Source: Mesorhizobium_G sp049840935
GTDB taxonomy: Bacteria > Pseudomonadota > Alphaproteobacteria > Rhizobiales > Rhizobiaceae
DNA length: 64,000 nt
Assembly: GCA_049840935.1 (NCBI GenBank)
Contig: JASGJA010000019.1
Span: forward strand, 1 to 64,000
Reading direction: 5' to 3'
Within the stretch, counting starts at the first letter, position 1. Each line of letters starts with the position of its first letter. Of the stretch, positions 8,421-17,611 are shown piece by piece. Position numbers and translations under genes: made by a program. Under the pieces are notes generated by a model that worked only from the letters and a program-made list of their open reading frames with translations, was not told where the DNA came from and ran no database searches.

Positions 8421-9803
8421 GTGCAACTAACAATTTTCGGAACCGGATATGTCGGGCTCGTCACAGCGGCTTGCCTCTCGGATGTGGGCCACAACGTCGC
8501 CTGCATCGACATCGACGCCAGCAGAATTGCGGCGCTGAACGAAGGCAAAATCCCGATTTACGAACCGGGCCTCAAGGAACTCGTCATTCGCAATGCGGAA
8601 GCAAAGCGCCTGAGCTTCTCCACCAATTCCGCTCATGGCGTGCGCCACGGCGAGATCATTTTCGTCGCTGTCGGCACGCCTGCTATGGAAGACGGCTCCG
8701 CAGATGTGCGCTATGTGCAGGCCGTGGCCGACACCATCGGCAAGCACATCGAAAGCTATAAGGTGATCGTCAACAAATCGACGGTGCCTGTTGGCTCCGC
8801 CGAAATGGTCGATGCTCGCATCCGCGCCGTCCTGAATGCGCGCGGCTCAAACGTTGAATTCGACGTTTGCTCGAATCCGGAATTCCTCAAGGAAGGCAGC
8901 GCGGTTGAAGATTTCATGCGTCCTGCGCGCATCATCGTCGGCACGTCGTCGCAGCGTGTGCGTGAGGCCATGCAAGAGTGCTACGCGCCTTACAACCGCA
9001 ACCACGATAAGTTGATGACGATGGACGTGCGCGCTGCGGAGTTGACGAAATATGCAGCCAACGCAATGCTCGCCACCAAGATCAGCTTCATGAACGAGAT
9101 CGCGAACATCGCGGAACATCTCGGCGCAGACATTGAGCAGGTGCGTCGTGGCATCGGTTCCGATCCGCGCATCGGTTATCATTTCATCTATCCCGGCGCA
9201 GGTTATGGCGGCTCGTGCTTCCCGAAGGATGTACGCGCACTCGCCAAGGTCGCGCATGATCACGGCCATCAGCCAGAGCTGCTGGACGCCGTTGAGTCGG
9301 TCAACGAACGCCAGAAGGATCAGCTTTTCGCGAAGCTCAGCCTCGCATTGGATGGCGACATCAAGGGTCGCCGCATCGCCGTTTGGGGTTTGGCGTTCAA
9401 GCCGAACACCGACGATATGCGTGAAGCGCCGAGCCGCGCATTGCTGGAGTTCATCTGGGCGGCTGGCGGCACTGTCAGCGCATTCGATCCTGAATCCATG
9501 GACGAAACGCGCAAGATCTATGGCGAGCGCGCCGATCTCGTTTTGGCAAAGAACGCTGACGAAGCGGCAAAAGGCGCCGACGCACTGGTGATCTGCACGG
9601 AATGGAAGCAGTTCCGCGTTGCGGATTTCGAATGGCTCCGCCAGAACCTTCGCAATCCGATCATCGTTGACGGTCGCAACCTGTATGATCCAGAGCGCGT
9701 TCGCCAGCAGGGTCTGCTCTATCTGGCGATTGGCCGCGGCGACTCGCTGCGTCAGGCCGATGTCAAGTCGATGCAGGCGGACCGCAAGCGCAACGTCGCG
9801 TAA
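8421..9803 (+). CDS. ugd: UDP-glucose 6-dehydrogenase
   Basis: The enzyme oxidises UDP-glucose to UDP-glucuronate with two NAD, in the cytoplasm. The 460-residue protein has the N-terminal NAD motif GTGYVGL (7-13), VAVGTPAMEDGSADVRYV, NKSTVPVGS, the central domain GIGSDPRIGYHFIYPGAGYGGSCFPKDV with the catalytic Cys, and a C-terminal UDP-binding domain (WGLAFKPNTDDMREAPS). The start is GTG, preceded by a weak AGGGATAGGG. Divided by a repeat from a UDP-glucuronate epimerase-type gene on the other strand, it would supply that enzyme's substrate for acidic surface polysaccharides. Confidence 0.97.
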   Translation: MQLTIFGTGYVGLVTAACLSDVGHNVACIDIDASRIAALNEGKIPIYEPGLKELVIRNAEAKRLSFSTNSAHGVRHGEIIFVAVGTPAMEDGSADVRYVQAVADTIGKHIESYKVIVNKSTVPVGSAEMVDARIRAVLNARGSNVEFDVCSNPEFLKEGSAVEDFMRPARIIVGTSSQRVREAMQECYAPYNRNHDKLMTMDVRAAELTKYAANAMLATKISFMNEIANIAEHLGADIEQVRRGIGSDPRIGYHFIYPGAGYGGSCFPKDVRALAKVAHDHGHQPELLDAVESVNERQKDQLFAKLSLALDGDIKGRRIAVWGLAFKPNTDDMREAPSRALLEFIWAAGGTVSAFDPESMDETRKIYGERADLVLAKNADEAAKGADALVICTEWKQFRVADFEWLRQNLRNPIIVDGRNLYDPERVRQQGLLYLAIGRGDSLRQADVKSMQADRKRNVA

Positions 9804-9818
9804 GGGTTTTTGGCCTCA

Positions 9819-9960
9819 CCCCACCCGACCCTTCGGGTCACCCTCCCCATCGAGGGGAGGGAGGGTAGCAACCGATAGATGTTGCGGCAGTTGTTGCGTG
9901 GCAGAATTAAACTCCCTCCCTCCCCTCGATGGGGAGGGTGGTCCGAAGGACCGGGTGGGG
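9819..9960. repeat. Long inverted repeat with two UUCG-type hairpins
   Basis: Two 47-bp arms (9819-9865 and 9914-9960) are inverted copies separated by 48 bp, between the convergent ugd and epimerase genes. Each arm contains its own perfect small hairpin with a CTTCGG loop. The stems differ between the arms by paired changes (GACCC/GGGTC against GGTCC/GGACC), so base pairing is kept. It resembles the dispersed palindromic elements of Brucella, Mesorhizobium and relatives and may also serve as a bidirectional terminator. Confidence 0.75.
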
Positions 9961-9984
9961 TGTGGGCTACGAACCTCAGATAGC

Positions 9985-10969
9985 TCAAAAATCGGCGCGA
10001 TAATTATACCCTCGAAACCATTCCACAAAGTCGGCCATGCCCACCTCTATTGCTGTTGTGGGAGCAAATCCGAGGTCGCGTTCGGCCAGCGTGATATCTG
10101 CATAGGTCACGGTCACGTCTCCGGGCGGCTTCGGCTTGTTTTCCTTTATCGCTACCCGACCCGCAGCGCCTTCAATCACCGCGATGAAATCCGCCAGTTT
10201 CACCGGTTTGTTGTTGCCGAGATTGTACATCGGCTCGAGCGGCAAATTCGCATCCGCCGCACGGTCGATGGCACCCACGACGCCCGAAACAATGTCGCTG
10301 ACATGCGTGAAATCCCGCAGCATATCGCCATTGTTGAACACCGAAATCGGATCGCCGTTCAAAATTGCATTTGTAAAAATCCACGGAGCCATATCAGGGC
10401 GACCATAGCGACCATAGACGGTGAAGAACCGCAGACCTGTCGAGCGAATGCCATGCAATTCCTCATACACATGCGCCAGCATTTCTCCTGCGCGCTTGGT
10501 CGCCGCATAGACTGAAATGGGCTTATCCGCCCGCGCGCTCTCGGAAAACGGCGTTTCCTCGCTCATGCCGTAGACGGACGACGAACTTGCATAAACGACC
10601 GGCGGGCGCTTCGGGCAGCTTGGCCGCAAGCTCCATAATTGCCACCTGTCCCATCACGTTCGAGTGGACATAGGCATAAGGATTTTCCATCGAATATCTG
10701 ACACCTGCCTGCGCAGCCAGATGCACGATAACGTCCGCATCCTCGACATTCGCGCCGATGGCTTCAAACAGGTCCGGCGTCCCAATATCCAGCCGCATGA
10801 AGCGGAAGCCGCGATGCTGCTCGGTAATCGTCAGCCGGTCCTGTTTCAAACCAACCGCATAGTAGTCGTTCAAATTATCGATGCCGACAACCGTATCGCC
10901 GCGTTCCAGCAACCGTACTGCCGTGTGATGGCCGATGAAACCCGCAGCGCCAGTGAGCAATATCTTCAT
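9985..10969 (-). pseudogene. NAD-dependent sugar epimerase, UDP-glucuronate 4-epimerase type, broken by +1 frameshift
   Basis: The N-terminal part (MKILLTGAAGFIGHHTAVRLLERGD.., HLAAQAGVRYSMENPYAYV) and the C-terminal part (VVYASSSSVYGMSEETPFSE.., the catalytic SVYAATKRAGE, FFTVYGRYGRPDMAP) lie in different frames. One extra G in the GGG at 10604-10606 (CCC on the coding strand) explains this: its removal restores KLPEAPPVVYASSSSVYG and a 327-residue product. The sequence is typical of the UDP-glucuronate to UDP-galacturonate epimerases of rhizobial capsule and LPS clusters, which suits the neighbouring ugd. The ATG at 10969 is chosen because MKILLTGAAGFIG begins there. UDP-glucose 4-epimerase is a less likely alternative. 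Confidence 0.88.
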
Positions 10970-11072
10970 GGCACGGTCATTCGCACAGGCCACGAGGCAT
11001 GTCCAACATTTGCCTTGGCGCTAAAGCAGCGCTAGGACACGCCAACTCAAACACAATCATTGCTGGTGATAC

Positions 11073-11570
11073 GTGAAGCTTACGCGTCTGGACAAATTGC
11101 GGCTGCGACTGGTGGCACAGGACGCCTGCCTTGGTTGGGCGTTCAACGACATTGCAGGCAAGCCCGGCATCGTGTTCGAGCTTGGGCTAGGGCATGGTCG
11201 CACCTACGACCATATCCGCACCCATTTGCCCGACCGCGAGATTTACGTGTTCGACCGCGAAGTCGATTGCTACGAAGATTGCATTCCGCCTGCCGACAAG
11301 ATGATCCTTGGCGATATGCGCGAGACTGTGCCGGAGGCGGTGCAGCGCTTTGCGGGGCAAGTGGTTTTACTCCATGCCGATACGGGATCGTATGGCGACA
11401 AGCACAACACCGCCATGCAGCAATTGCTGAACGCGACGCTCGCTCCGGCCTTGGCTCCGGGTGGTTTGCTGGTGTCCGACCTCAAGCTGGACGTACCGGG
11501 AACCGAGCCGCTCCCGCTTCCGTCCGGCGCCACCGAAGGTCGCTATTTCATCTATCGCGCTCAGCGATAG
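11073..11570 (+). CDS. Class I SAM-dependent methyltransferase-like protein
   Basis: This small protein of 165 residues has a Rossmann methyltransferase core. ELGLGHGRTYDHI (36-48) is the SAM-binding loop, followed by an acidic strand end (IYVFDREVDCYED), LGDMRETVPEA, and LLHADTGSYGDKHNTA, where the catalytic or substrate region would be. The C-terminal APGGLLVSDLKLDVPG matches the post-core strand of such enzymes. Its substrate cannot be told from sequence. The last 10 bases overlap the convergent end of the ABC permease gene. It stands alone on its strand, 103 bp from the divergent epimerase gene. Confidence 0.75.
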   Translation: MKLTRLDKLRLRLVAQDACLGWAFNDIAGKPGIVFELGLGHGRTYDHIRTHLPDREIYVFDREVDCYEDCIPPADKMILGDMRETVPEAVQRFAGQVVLLHADTGSYGDKHNTAMQQLLNATLAPALAPGGLLVSDLKLDVPGTEPLPLPSGATEGRYFIYRAQR

Positions 11571-12739
11571 GGGTCAGCTGCGTCCCGCAATCCATCGCCA
11601 AGGAAGTTGAAGGCGAGGATTACCAAAATGACCGGAATCATCGGAAACAGCAGCCACGGGTAGAACGCAATCGTACTGACGCTGCGCGCTTCAGTCAGCA
11701 GAATACCCCAGCTTGTGATTGGCGGCCTCAAGCCTAGCCCAAGGAAGCTCAACGCCGTTTCACCCAAAATCATGCCCGGCACTGAAATCGTTGCCGTCGC
11801 GATGAGATGCGACATGAACCCGGGAACGAGGTGCCTGCCGATGATACGACTGGTTTTCGCGCCCATCAGTTGCGCGGCCAGCACGTAATCCTCCTCACGT
11901 AGCGCAAGCAGCTTGGAGCGCACGGCGCGCGCCAGCCCGGTCCAGTCGAGCAGGCCGAGAATGATCGTGATGCCGAAATAGATAAAGATCGGGCTCCACG
12001 TCACCGGCATGATTGCGGCCAGCGCCATCCAGAGTGGAATGCTCGGAATCGATTGCAGCACTTCGATGATGCGCTGAACGATCAGATCGAATACGCCGCC
12101 CTTATATCCGGCCAACCCACCAATCACGATGCCGAGCACAAAGCTGAACGCAATGCCGATCAGGCCGATGGTTAGCGAAATACGCGCGCCGTAGATGATG
12201 CGCGAAAGCACGTCACGGCCGAGCCGGTCTGTTCCGAGCAGAAACAAATTGCCGTTTTCAGCAGGGCAGACGAGGTGCAGGTCGCCTTCTATCAGACCCC
12301 AGAAGCGGTAGGCATCGCCGCGGCAGAAAAACCGAATTGGCTGCACATCGCTCGGATTGTCGCGATAGACCCGCCGCAGGTTTTCAATGTCCAGCGTCAT
12401 CTGGCGACCATATACGAACGGTCCGATAAACCGCCCATTGTCAAACAGCCGAATGCGCTGCGGCGGCTCGTAAATGTGGTCCACATTGCGCGTATGGAGA
12501 TTGTAAGGCGCAAGAAACTCGCAAATCAGGATCATCGAGTACAGGCAGATCAGGAAAAAGCCCGACCACAGCGCCAGCTTGTGGCGCTTGAACTTCCACC
12601 ACATCAGCTGAAGCTGAGACGCCTGATAGACCCGCTCCTGCTGCGCGGTCATCGCTTCGATCGACATGGGATCGAACGGAGCTGACGAAACGTAATGCTT
12701 CAGAGGCGCGCCGGGTGGCGGAAGGGAAGATTCCGTCAT
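11561..12739 (-). CDS. ABC importer permease, YejE-like
   Basis: This is the second inner-membrane permease of a family-5 (peptide/opine/oligosaccharide) importer. The 392-residue protein has an N-terminal membrane segment (LALWSGFFLICLYSMILICEFLAP), then a long periplasmic insert of about 90 residues. A binding-protein-dependent transport domain follows, starting near LLGTDRLGRDVLSRIIYGARISL, with an EAA-type loop later in the chain. The N-terminal extension with the periplasmic insert is a mark of YejE-type rather than plain DppC-type permeases. Its start overlaps the upstream permease stop by 4 bp. It is the last gene of a four-gene operon. Confidence 0.9.
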   Translation of the reverse strand: MTESSLPPPGAPLKHYVSSAPFDPMSIEAMTAQQERVYQASQLQLMWWKFKRHKLALWSGFFLICLYSMILICEFLAPYNLHTRNVDHIYEPPQRIRLFDNGRFIGPFVYGRQMTLDIENLRRVYRDNPSDVQPIRFFCRGDAYRFWGLIEGDLHLVCPAENGNLFLLGTDRLGRDVLSRIIYGARISLTIGLIGIAFSFVLGIVIGGLAGYKGGVFDLIVQRIIEVLQSIPSIPLWMALAAIMPVTWSPIFIYFGITIILGLLDWTGLARAVRSKLLALREEDYVLAAQLMGAKTSRIIGRHLVPGFMSHLIATATISVPGMILGETALSFLGLGLRPPITSWGILLTEARSVSTIAFYPWLLFPMIPVILVILAFNFLGDGLRDAADPYR

Positions 12740-13734
12740 TTCGTACTGCCGCCCTGTAAGCGAATGCGTGGATCAAGCAATGCCAAAGCGAGGTCTGAGA
12801 TCAGAACGCCAATGACGGTGAGGAATGCGAGGAACATCAGGAACGAGCCGGCCAGATACATGTCCTGACTTTGCAGCGCCTTGATGAGCATCGGCCCCGT
12901 CGTTTCCAGCGAGAGCACGATGGCCGTGATTTCCGCGCCGGAAATAATCGCTGGAAGTATCGAGCCAATGTCCGAAATGAAGAAGTTCAGCGACATGCGC
13001 AGCGGATATTTCACCAACGTTCGGAAAGGCGACAGACCCTTGGCGCGAGCCGTCACCACATATTGCTTTTGCAATTCATCCAGCAGGTTGGCGCGCAGGC
13101 GGCGGATCATGCCAGCCGTTCCGGCGGTGCCCACAATAATGACCGGAATCCAAAGATGATCCATAATCGACTTGGCCTTGTCCCAACTCATCGGTTGGCC
13201 AAGATATTTCAGGTCCATCAGATGCCCGATGGAAACGCCGAACCAGATATTGGCGAAATACATCAGGATCAGCGCCAGCATGAAGTTCGGAATGGCGATG
13301 CCCAACAGCCCAAGAAATGTGAGGCCATAGTCGCCCCAACTATATTGATGGGTTGCCGAGTAAATACCGATGGGAAAGGCCAGCAGCCACGTAAAAATGA
13401 TGGTGACGAAGGACACCAGAACCGTAAGCCACATGCGGTCGCCCACGACTTCCGTTACCGGTAGTTGATATTCGAACGAATAGCCGAAATCGCCCTGCAA
13501 CATGCCGCCGAGCCAGTAGAAATAGCGGATCACGGGCGGCTTATCGAAATTGTACTCTTTGCGCAGCGTGTCGAGATATGCCGTATCGACGTCCTCGCCC
13601 TGCGCCTTGAGTTCCGCCGCATAACTCTCGAAATAGTCGCCCGGCGGCAATTCGATAATGGTGAACACCAATGCGGAAATAATCAGGAGTGTTGGCACCA
13701 TCATCGCAATGCGCCAGACAATGTAACGCAGCAT
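12736..13734 (-). CDS. ABC importer permease, YejB/DppB-like
   Basis: The 332-residue membrane protein begins MLRYIVWRIAMMVPTLLIIS, the usual first membrane helix of DppB-type permeases. It carries a periplasmic segment (GGMLQGDFGYSFEYQLPVTEVV) and four or five further hydrophobic segments. The cytoplasmic loop RRLRANLLDELQKQYVVTARAKG is the EAA motif that docks on the ATPase. The start lies 6 bp after the binding-protein stop, and the end overlaps the next permease by 4 bp. It forms the translocation channel together with the YejE-like protein. Confidence 0.92.
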   Translation of the reverse strand: MLRYIVWRIAMMVPTLLIISALVFTIIELPPGDYFESYAAELKAQGEDVDTAYLDTLRKEYNFDKPPVIRYFYWLGGMLQGDFGYSFEYQLPVTEVVGDRMWLTVLVSFVTIIFTWLLAFPIGIYSATHQYSWGDYGLTFLGLLGIAIPNFMLALILMYFANIWFGVSIGHLMDLKYLGQPMSWDKAKSIMDHLWIPVIIVGTAGTAGMIRRLRANLLDELQKQYVVTARAKGLSPFRTLVKYPLRMSLNFFISDIGSILPAIISGAEITAIVLSLETTGPMLIKALQSQDMYLAGSFLMFLAFLTVIGVLISDLALALLDPRIRLQGGSTK

Positions 13735-13740
13735 GAAGGC

Positions 13741-15645
13741 CTATGCCTCCTGATCGGAAAGCCAGAACGTGTCGGGAGACAGCGTTCCGAAATATGCGGT
13801 AGGGTCGAAACCGAAGAAGGCTTCCTTCGGGAAATTTTGCAGCCGCGTCGAGCGCAGCACCGGCTGCGGCGTTGTATTGACGAAGCCGATGGAAAACACC
13901 TGATCAGCGTAAAGCGCGAGGATGGAAGCCCAGAGCCGCGCTCGCTCTTCCGTTTCAGTGGTTTGGCGCCATCGCACCGCGAGGTCCAACAAGGTTTGCG
14001 CGGCGGGAAGGTCCGGCGCAGTTCCACGCTGACCACGCGAAAGATAATGCGCACCCCACACCGGCCATTGAAGCTGGTCGTCAGTCATGGGCGCAAACTG
14101 CTTCGGATTCATGTCAGCCGTAGGAATACCATTATCAATGCCGGACCACATGGACATCATAATCTGCCCTGCCATGCCCCGGCTTCGGAAAACGTCGCGC
14201 TGCGAAGTGCGAATGAACAACGCAATGCCGACCTTGCGCCAGTGATCGGTAATGAGTTCCAGCACGTCGGTTTCCTGCGTGCCTTCGCCCGCCGTCTCGA
14301 CAACGATCTGCGCCGGTTGGCCGTTCGGCAGCAGGCGGATGCCGTCATCGCCGATTTCCTTCAAGCCTGCTTGCGCAAGCAGATCGGCGGCCAAAGCGGG
14401 GTCGTACTGGCTCCACGCCTGCGCATATTCGGGCCGGAAGAGGGGGCTCGCCTGAAGGACCGTATCCGAACTGATGTGACCCAGCCCGAAGAACACCACC
14501 TTATTGATTTCGTCGCGATTGACCGCCACCGATAGCGCGCGCCGCACCCGCACATCGCGCAGCAGCGGTCCCCAATCGGGATCGGACGAATTCATGTTCG
14601 GCAGCAGTGCGAACCGCGAACCAATGGTGCGCTTCCACAGATGCACCTTCACCGGGAAGCGCTTTTCCGCCTCTTTCAGATAGGTGTAGTCAGCGAAATC
14701 AATTCCCGTGCCTTGCAGGTCGGAATCACCCGCACCCACCTTGGCGGGCAAGATGGCTGAGGACGATACATTCAGGATGAAACGGTCGATATAAGGCAGC
14801 TGCGTCCCGTTCGTATCGACACGATGGAAATATGGGTTGCGCTCGAAAACAAATTGCTCGGCCGGCGGTTCGGTCGTGTTGCGCCAAGGGTCGAGAGTCG
14901 GCAGTTCAGGGTTTTCCGGCCGGTAGGCGCGCGCCATTTTGATGTGCAGCGTTGACCACCGCTTTGAGCGGTACTTCTTTAAAAGCTCGGCCAGCTTGTC
15001 GTCGGTCTGATACTTCTTGTGAAACTGCTTGAGATAGGCCGAAGGCTGCGCAATCACCAAGGGCTGCGCCGCCGCCAGCGACGGCAGAAAATCAGGGTTC
15101 GGCGCGTCCCAGCTATATCGGATCGTCAACGGGTCGAGGATTTCGAACTTTGGCGTCTTCTCGTCCACGACCAGCGCAGTCGGCGGGCCAACCGGCGATA
15201 GGTCTTCGTTCAGCCACACATCTTCCAGCGAATAGCGGAAATCCTCCGGCGTCAGCGGGCTTCCGTCAGACCATTTATGGCCCTCGCGCAGCCGGAAGGT
15301 AAAAATCCGATCCTGCTCATGCTCGAAACTCTCAAGAATATCAGCATGCAGCTTGAGTTCGTTGTCATAGCCAACCAGCCGCGAATAGCCGTTGATGGTC
15401 ATGTAGCGGATGTCTTTCTGGCTGCCGATCAACATGCGTATCTGGCCGCCATATTTGCCGGGCTCGCGATCCATGGCGGCGAGATCCATCACGCGCGGCA
15501 CTTTTGGCAATCGGTCTGCCATCGGCGGCAGCGCGCCGCTTTTCAGCACATCGGCAAACATCTCCGGCTCCGCCGCTGCCGCAAGCACGCGCTGCGGCAC
15601 GAGTGCTGCCGCGATAACACCAAGAGCCGTTCTCCGGTCCATCAT
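13741..15645 (-). CDS. Extracellular solute-binding protein, family 5
   Basis: This is the periplasmic receptor of the importer. The 634-residue protein has an N-terminal export signal with a double-Arg (MMDRRTALGVIAAALVPQRVLAAAA), which suggests Tat export. The SBP-5 domain follows: GGQIRMLIGS, FRLREGHKWSDGSPLTPEDFRYSLEDVW (the family signature), and a long C-terminal lobe. The length exceeds DppA (about 530) and matches the larger members near YejA and the alpha-galactoside-binding AgpA. The substrate may therefore be peptides, a microcin-C-like compound or an oligosaccharide; sequence alone does not decide. The start overlaps the ATPase stop by 4 bp. Confidence 0.9.
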   Translation of the reverse strand: MMDRRTALGVIAAALVPQRVLAAAAEPEMFADVLKSGALPPMADRLPKVPRVMDLAAMDREPGKYGGQIRMLIGSQKDIRYMTINGYSRLVGYDNELKLHADILESFEHEQDRIFTFRLREGHKWSDGSPLTPEDFRYSLEDVWLNEDLSPVGPPTALVVDEKTPKFEILDPLTIRYSWDAPNPDFLPSLAAAQPLVIAQPSAYLKQFHKKYQTDDKLAELLKKYRSKRWSTLHIKMARAYRPENPELPTLDPWRNTTEPPAEQFVFERNPYFHRVDTNGTQLPYIDRFILNVSSSAILPAKVGAGDSDLQGTGIDFADYTYLKEAEKRFPVKVHLWKRTIGSRFALLPNMNSSDPDWGPLLRDVRVRRALSVAVNRDEINKVVFFGLGHISSDTVLQASPLFRPEYAQAWSQYDPALAADLLAQAGLKEIGDDGIRLLPNGQPAQIVVETAGEGTQETDVLELITDHWRKVGIALFIRTSQRDVFRSRGMAGQIMMSMWSGIDNGIPTADMNPKQFAPMTDDQLQWPVWGAHYLSRGQRGTAPDLPAAQTLLDLAVRWRQTTETEERARLWASILALYADQVFSIGFVNTTPQPVLRSTRLQNFPKEAFFGFDPTAYFGTLSPDTFWLSDQEA

Positions 15646-17522
15646 GGCCGCAACTCCCGCGCATCGACATTGCGGCGCGCAAGCACGTAATGCCCGCCAC
15701 CAAGATCGGCGGGCGAAAGGCGGTCCTGTTCATCGCCGCGAAACTGCGGCGCCCAGCCTTTTTCCAACACGCTTGTTGCGCGAATCTCGCCAAAGTCGAG
15801 TGGTCGATTGAGGTCAGGAAAAGGCACCGCTGCCAGCAGCGCACGCGTATAAGGATGCACCGGCTTGCGCATCAGTATTTCGCGTGGTGCAAGCTCCACG
15901 ATCCGCCCCGCATACATCACCACGATGCGGTCTGCCATATAGTCCACCACCGCCAGATTATGCGATATAAACAGATATGTTAGTCCAAGATTCTTCTGCA
16001 AGTCTTTGAGAAGATTCAATATCTGCGCCTGAACGGAAACGTCCAGAGCAGACACTGGTTCATCGCAAACGACAAGATCGGGACCAAGCGCAATCGCCCG
16101 CGCAATGCCGATGCGCTGGCGCTGGCCACCGGAAAAACTGTGCGGGTATCGTTTGAGGAAGCGCTTGTCGAGGCCGATGGCCTCCATCAGCGACTTGACC
16201 TTTTCGACCCTCTGCCGCGCATCGCCACGACCATGTATTTCAAGCGGTTCGCTCAGCACATTTTCAATCGTCATGCGCGGCGAAAGCGATGAAACCGGAT
16301 CTTGAAACACCATCTGGATTTTGGTGCGCAACGTCCGCAGATCATCGCCCTCGGCCTTCAGCACATCAATCGGACCCTTCGCGCCATGATAAGTCACCGA
16401 GCCACTATCCGGCGTCAGCGCGCGCATCAATATCTTGCTCACGGTGGTCTTGCCGCAACCGCTTTCACCGACGAGACCAAGACACTCGCCGCGCTTGATA
16501 TCGAAGCTTACGCCATCCACGGCCTTCACCGGTGGCTCGCCCTTGCCAAACCAGCCGGAACTGCGCGTAACGAATGATTTAGAGAGGTCGCGCACTTCCA
16601 GCAGCACGTCGCCCTTCGGCGCTTCCTCTTTCTTACGGCCCAGCAAATGCTCAACGTTTATAGGTATTTCGCGCAGCGCTTTAAGACGCTCGCCGGGCTT
16701 CATGTCGAAATGCGGCACCGCCGCCATCAGTCCCTTGAGATAGGGATGCGTGGGGTTGCGGAAAATATCCTCAACCGTGCCTGCTTCCATCACCTCGCCG
16801 TGGTACATGACCACCACTTCGTCCGCCACGTTGGCCACCACGCCGAGATCGTGCGTAATCAGCAGCATCGCCATATTGAGCTTCTGTTGCAGGTCGCGCA
16901 GCAACTGCAAAATCTGCGCCTGAATGGTTACGTCCAACGCGGTCGTCGGCTCGTCCGCTACCAGCAATGCGGGGCGGCAGATCAGCGCCATCGCGATCAT
17001 GGCGCGTTGGCGCAGGCCACCGGACAGCTCGAATGAATACATGTCATGCGCGCGCTTCGGGTTCTTGAAGCCGACGAGCCCAAGCATCTCCTCGGTCCGC
17101 ACGCGCCGTTCCGCTTTCGGCAAATCAGTATGAATCGCCAGCACTTCGCCAATCTGGTTGCCGATTGTGTGCAGCGGCGAGAGCGACGTCATCGGCTCCT
17201 GAAAAATCTTGGCGATGCGGCTGCCGCGTATGGCGCGGATTTCCTCGCCATCGACAGGCATTTCCAGCAGATCGACTGTCTTGCCTGGCGTGGCGGGATC
17301 GGAAAAGAGAACACGCCCGCGCACATTCGCCGTGTTAGGCAAAATGCCCATGACCGCCTGACTGGTAACGGATTTTCCTGAACCGGATTCGCCCACCAGC
17401 GCAGTCACCTTGCCGGGCAGCACGCGCAGGCTGGCATTGCGCACGGCATGTATCGGCCCGCCCATCGTGGAGAACGATATGCCGAGATTTTCAACCCTCA
17501 AGAGATCGGTCGCAATCACCAT
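15642..17522 (-). CDS. Dual-ATPase ABC importer subunit, YejF-like
   Basis: The 626-residue protein contains two nucleotide-binding domains in tandem, as in YejF and GsiA. NBD1 has the Walker A GESGSGKS near residue 45, signature LSGGLRQR (Leu in place of the usual Gln) and Walker B LLVADEPTTALD. NBD2 has GESGCGKT, the signature FSGGQRQR and LVVCDEPVSALD. Each is followed by the oligopeptide-ABC C-terminal zone (HPYLKGLMAAVP; HPYTRALLAAVPFPD). It is the first gene of the operon ATPase-SBP-permease-permease, which together forms a complete importer. Its ATG lies about 90 bp from the end of the polysaccharide lyase gene on the same strand. Confidence 0.94.
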   Translation of the reverse strand: MVIATDLLRVENLGISFSTMGGPIHAVRNASLRVLPGKVTALVGESGSGKSVTSQAVMGILPNTANVRGRVLFSDPATPGKTVDLLEMPVDGEEIRAIRGSRIAKIFQEPMTSLSPLHTIGNQIGEVLAIHTDLPKAERRVRTEEMLGLVGFKNPKRAHDMYSFELSGGLRQRAMIAMALICRPALLVADEPTTALDVTIQAQILQLLRDLQQKLNMAMLLITHDLGVVANVADEVVVMYHGEVMEAGTVEDIFRNPTHPYLKGLMAAVPHFDMKPGERLKALREIPINVEHLLGRKKEEAPKGDVLLEVRDLSKSFVTRSSGWFGKGEPPVKAVDGVSFDIKRGECLGLVGESGCGKTTVSKILMRALTPDSGSVTYHGAKGPIDVLKAEGDDLRTLRTKIQMVFQDPVSSLSPRMTIENVLSEPLEIHGRGDARQRVEKVKSLMEAIGLDKRFLKRYPHSFSGGQRQRIGIARAIALGPDLVVCDEPVSALDVSVQAQILNLLKDLQKNLGLTYLFISHNLAVVDYMADRIVVMYAGRIVELAPREILMRKPVHPYTRALLAAVPFPDLNRPLDFGEIRATSVLEKGWAPQFRGDEQDRLSPADLGGGHYVLARRNVDARELRP

Positions 17523-17611
17523 CTCAAGTCCCTGAATCTGCAGGCACGGATAGTGCCCAAAACCAGACTATCGGAAGCAATTGAGACTGCCTAGGTCGTT
17601 AAATCAACTCA

